The notes under the pieces were generated by a model. That model saw nothing but the letters and a program-made list of their open reading frames with translations. It did not search any database and was not told the origin of the DNA. The translations under genes and the position numbers were made by a program. 64,000 nt of DNA, from contig NZ_CP063231.1 of the NCBI RefSeq assembly GCF_023612255.1, positions 2,710,001-2,774,000 of the forward strand. The letters are read 5' to 3'. Of this stretch, positions 57,941 through 64,000 are shown one piece after another. Position 1 is the first letter of the stretch, and every line of letters starts with the position of its first letter. This DNA comes from Luteibacter flocculans. Its GTDB lineage: Bacteria; Pseudomonadota; Gammaproteobacteria; Xanthomonadales; Rhodanobacteraceae.

Positions 57941-58507
57941 ATGAAAGCATCCGACATCAAGAAAGGTAACGTCGTGGAACACGACGGTACCGTGTACCAG
58001 GTCCGCGACATCGAGCGCAGTGCTCCGACCGCGCGCGGCGGCAACGTGACCTTCCGCTTCACCCTCTATTCGATTCCCGGCAGCCGCAAGTACGACCTCA
58101 GCCTCCGTGCGGACGACGATCTGAAGGAAGTCGAGCTGACCCGTCGCCAGGCCAAGTTCTCGTACATGGATGGGGGCAACTTCGTCTTCATGGACGACGA
58201 GGATTACACCCAGTACACCCTCGGCCCCGAGGTGATCGGCGACAACGCGGGCTACATCGTGGAAGACATGGAAGGCTATTACGTGCAGGTGATCGACGAT
58301 GCGCCGGTGGGCTTGCAGGTGCCGACCTCCGTCGTGCTTACGGTGACCGATACGGCACCCGAACTGAAGGGCGCCAGCGCCACGAAGCGGACCAAGCCGG
58401 CGACCCTGCAGACCGGCATCGAAGTGCAAGTGCCCGAGTACATCACCACGGGCGAGAAGGTCACCGTGAACACGCTGACCGGCGAATTCGCGGGCCGCGC
58501 ATCGTGA
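57941..58507 (+). CDS. yeiP: EfpL/YeiP elongation factor P-like protein
   Basis: The protein has 188 residues with three beta domains. The tip loop at about residues 28-36 reads [10 protein letters not shown], the YeiP/EfpL arrangement with Arg at the tip rather than the modified Lys of [31 protein letters not shown] and [23 protein letters not shown] are typical. It would relieve ribosome stalling at proline-containing motifs. A hairpin (58514-58541) follows. Confidence 0.94.
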   Translation: MKASDIKKGNVVEHDGTVYQVRDIERSAPTARGGNVTFRFTLYSIPGSRKYDLSLRADDDLKEVELTRRQAKFSYMDGGNFVFMDDEDYTQYTLGPEVIGDNAGYIVEDMEGYYVQVIDDAPVGLQVPTSVVLTVTDTAPELKGASATKRTKPATLQTGIEVQVPEYITTGEKVTVNTLTGEFAGRAS

Positions 58508-58513
58508 CCGTTC

Positions 58514-58541
58514 GGACGGAGGCGCTCTTGCGTCTCCGTCC
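58514..58541 (+). terminator. Hairpin after the EF-P-like gene
   Basis: GGACGGAG and its reverse complement CTCCGTCC enclose a small inner stem. There is no T run; it is a probable terminator. Confidence 0.6.
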
Positions 58542-58609
58542 CTCGCTTGCCGTCCAGTCAGCGAGACTGCGGCAGAATATGCGGCTCAGAGAATGAGCCC
58601 GCAGACACC

Positions 58610-60682
58610 ATGAACAACGGCTACTCGCTCCGCGCCAGCGTCATCCAGACGCTGCTCCGGACGAAACGACCGGACGTCCCCCTGCGGGTCGCCCTGCGCA
58701 ATACGGCAGCGGTGGTGCTGCCGCTCGCGCTGGGCATGCTGGCCGGTTACCCGCAGGTGGGCATCGGCATCGCGGCCGGCGCGCTGGATACGATGTTCTC
58801 GGATCAGCCCGGCCCTTACCTCCAACGTCTCAATCGACTCTTCCTCGCCGCCCTGGCAGCGGGAACGGCCTCGCTCGTGGGCTTTTTCATCGGCGACTGG
58901 GTGTTGCCGATGGCGATCGCCTGCGCGATCTGCGGATTCCTTGGCGGCATGCTCGTCGTCTTCGGCCCGGACATCGCTCGCGTCGGCATGACCAGCATGC
59001 TTCTACTGGTTATCACTGCGGCGACACCGAAGGATCTCGGCGGCTCGTTGGCCGGTGGCAGCCTGATCTTCGCGGGCGGCATGCTGCTGGCCGTGTTCTC
59101 GATCGCGGCGTGGCCCCTGCAACGCTACCGCCCGGAACGGCAGGCGCTCGCCATCGTGTACCGCGGGCTGGCCGACCTGGCGCGCAAGCCCCACAAGGAT
59201 GGCGAGGCACCTGGCCTGACCGACGCGATGAACGCGCTGCAGACCACCTTGCTCGGCCGACACCATGCGCGAGGGCGCGCCATGGAGGCTTTCCGCGTGC
59301 TGCTCGAACTGGCCGAGCGCATCCGCCTCGAACTCATTGCCATGACCGAGCTGGAGACCCGCCGCGACGGCATGGGCGAGATGTTCCGCAACGACACGGC
59401 TCGTGTGCTGGGCGCCGTGGCCGACGCGCTCGACGCCGCCGAGCCGCCCCAACGTGCGGAACGGGCACTGGCAACGTTGCAGGCCAGCGAGCGCGCCCTG
59501 CTGGCCGGTGGCGGCACGAGCATGGGCCTCGGCGCACATATCCAGGCGCTCTCCGGCCAGCTTGCCGCCGTGGTGCGCAATGCCAACTGGGCCGGCTCGC
59601 GCGGCGAAGAGCGCGCGCAGCGTGCGGAATCCGCGCTGCCGGAAACGCTGCGCAGTGCGTCCGCCCTTTCCACCTTGCGCGCCAACCTCACGCCCGATGC
59701 CGTGGCATTCCGCCATGCGGTTCGCTGCGCGGTGGTACTCACCCTTGCCTTCGTCGTCTCGCGGCATTACGCCCTGCCCCATGGCTATTGGCTGCCGATG
59801 ACCGCTGCCATCGTGCTCCGCCCGGACTTTGCGGCCACCTTCAATTTCGGTCTGCTCCGCGTGGTGGGCACCGTGCTCGGGCTCATGCTCACCACCTTCG
59901 TGTTGCGCCTCGCGCCGGACGACGTGTGGGCGCATATCGGCGTAATGGGCGCGCTCTGCGTCGCGTTCCGTTATCTCGCCGGAGCACACTACGGCATCGC
60001 CGTGGCGGCGCTGACCGGTACCGTGGTGGTGCTGCTTTCGTTCGAGGGCGTGGACCCGCATGCGGCCATGTCGGATCGCGTCGTCAACACCGCGCTGGGA
60101 AGCGGCCTGGCCTTGCTGGCCTACGTGCTGTGGCCGTCCTGGGAGCGCCACCGCGCGCGCACGGCGCTTTCCGAGATGCTGTGTGCGTACGCCGATTACC
60201 TCGATGCACTCGTCGCGCCGGCGGACAGCCACGCACGCTACGCGGTTCGGACGGGCACGCGCACGACGCGCACCAACGCGCAGGCCTCCCTGGATCGCAT
60301 GCGCGCCGAACCCGGTACGCCCGCCGTGCTTCAGGAGCTGGCGGAAACCCTGTACGCGAATGGCAACCGCCTCGCGCGTACTGCGATGGCACTGGAGGCC
60401 CTGATCGACGATGGCGAGGTACCGGAAGCCTGGCCCTCCGTCGGCGCCTTCATCCATGAAGCCTCGGTGACGCTGCGCCAGCAAGCGGACGCACTCAATC
60501 AGGGCGTTGGCATCGGCATGCCGCAAGGCCTGCGCGAGCACCAGCGCACCGTGGTCGAGGCGGTATCGCGCACCCGGGATCGCGAGCTGGCCGAGGCCGT
60601 GGCACGCCTGACGGACCGTCTCACCGACAACGTGGACACGATCGCTCACGTGGTGAATCGTCGCTCGACCGCGCCGGCCTGA
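58610..60682 (+). CDS. FUSC family inner-membrane transporter
   Basis: The protein has 690 residues. The N-terminal hydrophobic block is about 25-165 with several helices (LALGMLAGYPQVGIGIAAGAL). There is a cytosolic region of about 165-355 and a second hydrophobic block of about 365-500 (YWLPMTAAIVLRPDFAATF is the FUSC signature segment). A cytosolic tail follows. It resembles YccS/YhfK-type proteins and aromatic-acid efflux pumps. It is adjacent to the kynurenine-type genes, so it may export an aromatic acid; this is inference. Confidence 0.85.
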   Translation: MNNGYSLRASVIQTLLRTKRPDVPLRVALRNTAAVVLPLALGMLAGYPQVGIGIAAGALDTMFSDQPGPYLQRLNRLFLAALAAGTASLVGFFIGDWVLPMAIACAICGFLGGMLVVFGPDIARVGMTSMLLLVITAATPKDLGGSLAGGSLIFAGGMLLAVFSIAAWPLQRYRPERQALAIVYRGLADLARKPHKDGEAPGLTDAMNALQTTLLGRHHARGRAMEAFRVLLELAERIRLELIAMTELETRRDGMGEMFRNDTARVLGAVADALDAAEPPQRAERALATLQASERALLAGGGTSMGLGAHIQALSGQLAAVVRNANWAGSRGEERAQRAESALPETLRSASALSTLRANLTPDAVAFRHAVRCAVVLTLAFVVSRHYALPHGYWLPMTAAIVLRPDFAATFNFGLLRVVGTVLGLMLTTFVLRLAPDDVWAHIGVMGALCVAFRYLAGAHYGIAVAALTGTVVVLLSFEGVDPHAAMSDRVVNTALGSGLALLAYVLWPSWERHRARTALSEMLCAYADYLDALVAPADSHARYAVRTGTRTTRTNAQASLDRMRAEPGTPAVLQELAETLYANGNRLARTAMALEALIDDGEVPEAWPSVGAFIHEASVTLRQQADALNQGVGIGMPQGLREHQRTVVEAVSRTRDRELAEAVARLTDRLTDNVDTIAHVVNRRSTAPA

Positions 60683-60735
60683 GCTTGCTGCAGCGCGAGA
60701 GGCTCTGGGCGCGGGGCGGCGCTACACTCGGCCGC

Positions 60736-61761
60736 ATGCTCAAGATCGACACCCACGCGCACATCCTGCCCCGCGACTGGCCCGATCTGGCCACGCGGTA
60801 CGGCGACGATCGGTTCCCGGTCATGACCCATTCCAGCGGCCACCACCGGATCTACAAGGACGGCAAGTTCTTCCGCGAAGTCTGGGAGTCGGCCTTCGAT
60901 GCGGAGCACCGCATCGCCGACTACGCGCGCTTCGGTGTGGGCGTTCAGGTGATTTCCACGGTGCCCGTCATGTTCTCGTACTGGGCCAAGGGTCACCAGG
61001 CACTCGAACTGCATACGCATCTCAACGACGCCATGGCGGACATATGCCAGGCGCATCCGCGCCACTACGCCGGCATCGGCACGGTGCCGCTGCAAGCTCC
61101 CGCACTGGCGATCCGCGAGATGGAACGCTGCATCGATGAGCTGGGGCTGCAAGGCGTGCAGATCGGTTCGCATTGCAACGAGTGGAACCTGGATGCACCC
61201 GCGCTATTCCCGTTCTTCGAGGCAGCGGCAGACCTCGGCGCAGCCATCCTCGTGCATCCGTGGGACATGATGGGCGCGGACACGATGCCGAAATACTGGC
61301 TGCCATGGCTCGTGGGCATGCCGGCCGAGCAATCGCGCGCCGCCTGCGCGCTGATCTTCGGCGGCGTGCTGGAACGTCTGCCGTCGCTCAAGATCATGCT
61401 CGCGCACGGCGGCGGCAGCTTCCCGTATACCATCGGACGCATCGAACACGGGTTCCGCATGCGCCCCGACCTCGTCGCCACGGACAATGCGCGTAACCCG
61501 CGGGAATACCTGTCCCGGCTCTACTTCGACTCCTGCGTGCATGACGACGCCGCGCTGCGTTACCTGATCGCCGCGGCCGGCAGCGAGCGGATCATGCTCG
61601 GCACCGATTACCCCTTCCCGCTCGGCGAACAGGAGCCGGGCAGCGGCATCGATGCGCTCGGCCTCGACGACGTCTCCCGTGCACGGTTGTTCCATGGCAC
61701 CGCGCTGGAATGGCTCGGCGTGCCGCTGTCGCGCTTCCAGGCCGTGGCTGCCGTGGCGTGA
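60736..61761 (+). CDS. ACMSD-like amidohydrolase (aminocarboxymuconate-semialdehyde decarboxylase)
   Basis: The protein has 341 residues. Zinc-ligand pattern: KIDTHAHILPRDWP (His-x-His at about 7-9), HPWDMMG (His, about 176), LAHGGGSFPYTIGR (His, about 224) and GTDYPFPLGE (Asp, about 290). VQIGSHCNEWNLD and RLYFDSCVHDD match ACMSD. The enzyme decarboxylates 2-amino-3-carboxymuconate 6-semialdehyde. The start is the ATG at 60736. Confidence 0.92.
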   Translation: MLKIDTHAHILPRDWPDLATRYGDDRFPVMTHSSGHHRIYKDGKFFREVWESAFDAEHRIADYARFGVGVQVISTVPVMFSYWAKGHQALELHTHLNDAMADICQAHPRHYAGIGTVPLQAPALAIREMERCIDELGLQGVQIGSHCNEWNLDAPALFPFFEAAADLGAAILVHPWDMMGADTMPKYWLPWLVGMPAEQSRAACALIFGGVLERLPSLKIMLAHGGGSFPYTIGRIEHGFRMRPDLVATDNARNPREYLSRLYFDSCVHDDAALRYLIAAAGSERIMLGTDYPFPLGEQEPGSGIDALGLDDVSRARLFHGTALEWLGVPLSRFQAVAAVA

Positions 61762-61855
61762 TCTGGCGCACACCGCAAGCGCGATAACCGTTCGCGCCCT
61801 GTGCCAGAATGCCGCGGATTGCGCGCCGACGCGCTCCAACAGGGAATCCCACGCC

Positions 61856-62353
61856 GTGAACCGCCCTCTGCGAGTCCTCCTGACCGCCCTCGTGTTCGCC
61901 AGTCCCGCGCTCGGCGCGACAGACGTCTCGATGATGGGAGGCGCCATTCGTTTCCCGGTGCCGGATCAATGGGTGCCGATCATGCAGTCGGAAGGCGAGA
62001 CGGAAACCCAGGTGTTCCAGGTGCCCGGCTCCAGTGCGGCGGACGCCACCCTGGCCCGTGTTTCCATCACCGCGCAGAAGGTGCCCAACCTCAACGGATT
62101 CCAGCAGTTCGCGGGCAACCTTCGCAGCCACGCCACCGGCCTCACGGAATATACGCCGGGCAAGGCGGCAGCGCCGACCGAGAACGTCTACACGGCAAAG
62201 GAAGGCGCCGTGACGCTCGCCTATTTCGAACGCTATTTCTACAGCAACGGCTATGCGATCCAGTTGCGTTGCGTACGCCCCGCGAACGACGCGCGTTTCG
62301 GCGCCTCCTTCGACAAGGGCTGCGCCGAACTCGCTGCACGCATACCCTCCTGA
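61856..62353 (+). CDS. Small exported protein of unknown function (GTG start)
   Basis: The protein has 165 residues. The GTG at 61856 lies nine bases after AGGGAA and is the only good start. The signal peptide ends near LGA. The mature protein is mostly beta-rich with SMMGGAIRFPVPDQWVPIMQSEGETETQVFQVPG and two late cysteines (RCVRP, KGCAEL). I do not recognise the family. It sits between ACMSD and kynureninase, and stops 11 bp before kynU. Confidence 0.75.
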   Translation: MNRPLRVLLTALVFASPALGATDVSMMGGAIRFPVPDQWVPIMQSEGETETQVFQVPGSSAADATLARVSITAQKVPNLNGFQQFAGNLRSHATGLTEYTPGKAAAPTENVYTAKEGAVTLAYFERYFYSNGYAIQLRCVRPANDARFGASFDKGCAELAARIPS

Positions 62354-62364
62354 CGGTCGATTCC

Positions 62365-63645
62365 ATGAATGATTTCGAAGCGACGCGCGCCTGGGCCGAA
62401 GCCCAGGACGCCGCCGATCCTCTCCGCTCGTTCCGCGACGCCTTCCACATCCCGCCGCACGACGGCGGCGACGCGCTGTATTTCTGCGGCAACTCGCTCG
62501 GGCTGCAACCGAAAACCGTGCGCGCCGCGATCGAGGCCGAGTTGGCCGACTGGTCGGAACTGGCGGTGGAAGCGCACTTCCGCGGTCGTTCGCCGTGGAT
62601 GCATTACCACGAGTACGTGCGCGACGCGATGGCCGAGGTGGTGGGAGCGCAGCCGCACGAAGTCGTGGCGATGAACTCGCTTGGCGTGAATCTGCACCTC
62701 ATGATGGTCAGCTTCTATCGCCCGACGGCGGAGCGTCCGGCCATCCTCATGGAGGCTGGCGCATTTCCCACCGACCGCTATGCGCTGGAATCGCAGGTCC
62801 GCTTCCATGGCTTCGATCCATCGCGCGACCTCGTCGAGATCGCGCCGGACGGCCCTGGCGGCATCTTGTCCTTAGAGGCGATCGAACGCGCCATCGCCGA
62901 GCACGGACACCGGGTGGCCTTGATCCTGCTGCCGGGCGTGCAATACCGCACCGGCCAGGTATTCGACCTCGCGCGCATCGTCCAGCTCGGCCACGCGCAG
63001 GGTTGCGTGGTCGGTTTCGATCTCGCCCATGCGGTCGGCAATCTCGCTCTCGCGCTGCATGACAGCGGCGCCGACTTCGCCGTGTGGTGTACGTACAAGT
63101 ACCTCAACGCCGGTCCGGGCGCTGTGGCAGGCGCCTTCGTCCACGAACGACACGCGCGCGCCGAGCTTCCGCGCTTCGCCGGATGGTGGGGCCACGACAA
63201 GGCCACGCGCTTCCAAATGGGGCCGCAGTTCGTGCCCACGCCGGGTGCGGACGGTTGGCAGTTGTCGAACCCGCCCATCCTCGCGCTCGCGCCGCTGCGG
63301 GCATCGCTGGAGCTGTTCACGCAAGCGGGCATGGCGCGGCTCGCCGCGAAGAGCCGTCGTCTTACCGGCTACCTCGACTGGCTTATCCGCACGCGTCTCG
63401 CCGAGACCCTCGACATCGTTACGCCCAACGATCCTGCACAACGCGGCGCGCAGTTGTCCGTCCGCGTACGCGCCGGGCGCGACGCCGGCCGTGCCTTGTT
63501 CGCGCATCTCGAACGACATGGCGTGATCGGCGACTGGCGCGAGCCCGACGTGATCCGGTTGTCGCCGACGCCGCTCTACAACCGCTATCTCGATTGCCTC
63601 GGTGCCGTGGAAACCATCGCATCCTGGCAGGCGACGTCGGCATGA
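62365..63645 (+). CDS. kynU: Kynureninase
   Basis: KynU cleaves kynurenine to anthranilate (or 3-hydroxykynurenine to 3-hydroxyanthranilate) and alanine. It is 426 residues. Motifs are LYFCGNSLGLQPK, AMNSLGVNLHLMMVSFY, PPGVQY-like LLPGVQYRTGQ, VGFDLAHAVGN (PLP Asp) and the PLP Lys in WCTYKYLNAGPGAVAG (about 235). FAGWWGHDKATRF follows. It overlaps the downstream gene by 4 bp (ATGA). Confidence 0.96.
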   Translation: MNDFEATRAWAEAQDAADPLRSFRDAFHIPPHDGGDALYFCGNSLGLQPKTVRAAIEAELADWSELAVEAHFRGRSPWMHYHEYVRDAMAEVVGAQPHEVVAMNSLGVNLHLMMVSFYRPTAERPAILMEAGAFPTDRYALESQVRFHGFDPSRDLVEIAPDGPGGILSLEAIERAIAEHGHRVALILLPGVQYRTGQVFDLARIVQLGHAQGCVVGFDLAHAVGNLALALHDSGADFAVWCTYKYLNAGPGAVAGAFVHERHARAELPRFAGWWGHDKATRFQMGPQFVPTPGADGWQLSNPPILALAPLRASLELFTQAGMARLAAKSRRLTGYLDWLIRTRLAETLDIVTPNDPAQRGAQLSVRVRAGRDAGRALFAHLERHGVIGDWREPDVIRLSPTPLYNRYLDCLGAVETIASWQATSA

Positions 63646-64000
63646 GCGAGCAGGAACTCTACCCTCTGCCGTACAGCGAGCGCGGCGATGGATTCGCGGT
63701 GCAGGCCGTGACGCATTGGCTGCGCATCGCACCCGGACGGGTCCTGCTGGGTCTCAAGGCGGGCGGCCTGCCGGTCGCTCTGCCCGACCGCCCTGCGACG
63801 GTCTCGCACGGCGGCATCGTGGCGAAGGTCGATGGTCACCTCACCGCGGTGGACGACGTCAGTAGCGTCTGGCTACGCGACCGCCCCAAGGTGATCGACC
63901 AGTACGTCGCCGCACTGCGCACGGTGCTCAAGCACCCACGGTTGCGCCTCGACGGCTACGCCACGCACATCATCTTTACCGGCTCGGTCGAACTTTTCGT
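63642..64000 (+). CDS. Unknown protein, 3' end beyond window
   Basis: There are at least 119 residues from the ATG at 63642, overlapping the kynU stop, so it is coupled to kynU. It starts MSEQELYPLPYSERGDGF. There is no signal peptide or motif that I recognise. The frame stays open to the end of the window. Its position suggests a kynurenine/NAD pathway role, but nothing in the sequence shows this. Confidence 0.7.
   Translation, partial: MSEQELYPLPYSERGDGFAVQAVTHWLRIAPGRVLLGLKAGGLPVALPDRPATVSHGGIVAKVDGHLTAVDDVSSVWLRDRPKVIDQYVAALRTVLKHPRLRLDGYATHIIFTGSVELF

Overview
The window is a high-GC chromosomal segment from a gammaproteobacterium of the Xanthomonadales (Lysobacterales). It probably comes from Rhodanobacteraceae such as Luteibacter or Dyella. 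This is inferred from gene order (pyrG-kdsA-eno-ftsB-ispD; pcnB-folK-panBCD; dapA-bamC) and from the protein sequences; no database search was possible. Coding density is high and the base character looks uniform. I see no phage genes, transposase, integrase or CRISPR array.

Layout. 1-5204 (minus): pyrG, kdsA, a small membrane protein, eno, ftsB and ispD, the last cut by the window edge. 5379-9434 (plus): aminopeptidase P, a patch of short interspersed repeats, then parE. 9439-12939 (minus): the first cluster of a secreted/lipoprotein family resembling halovibrin HvnA (called hvn1, hvn2, hvn3 and the decayed hvn4 here). It is interrupted by a displaced second copy of the parE 3' end. 13082-20131 (minus): pgi, panD, panC, panB, a GT60-like glycosyltransferase, folK and pcnB. 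20351-20775: tRNA-Glu and fdxA. 20837-23765 (minus): the second hvn cluster (hvn5-hvn7). 24094-30554: bamC-like gene, dapA, gcvR, bcp, a PIN-PhoH ATPase, lpxO and an NlpC/P60 hydrolase. 30801-40687: YggS-like PLP protein, M20 peptidase, ComEA-like helix-hairpin-helix protein, SET and GNAT proteins, a membrane protein with an M1 peptidase, a prolyl-4-hydroxylase-type dioxygenase, and small accessory genes. 40689-45559: tcdA, then an apparent alpha-hydroxyketone quorum-sensing locus: membrane sensor kinase, unusual response regulator and CqsA/LqsA-type synthase. 45616-52328: DUF962 protein, pirin, two cold-shock proteins, a lipoprotein, a YcaQ-type DNA glycosylase, a polyproline EF-hand protein, outer-membrane phospholipase A and a SlyD-like isomerase. 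52517-58507: biotin-dependent carboxylase and HMG-CoA lyase (leucine/isovalerate degradation), two acetyltransferases, an SDR dehydrogenase and an EF-P-like factor. 58610-64000: FUSC transporter, ACMSD-like decarboxylase, a small exported protein, kynureninase and a gene that runs off the end (kynurenine pathway).

The two most notable things are: (i) the compact three-gene CqsS/LqsS-LqsR-CqsA/LqsA-like signalling cluster at 41613-45559; and (ii) seven paralogues of a cysteine-rich exported family in two clusters. At one of these clusters a 135-bp displaced parE 3' end marks a recombination scar, which suggests the family is gained by homology-assisted recombination at a housekeeping gene.
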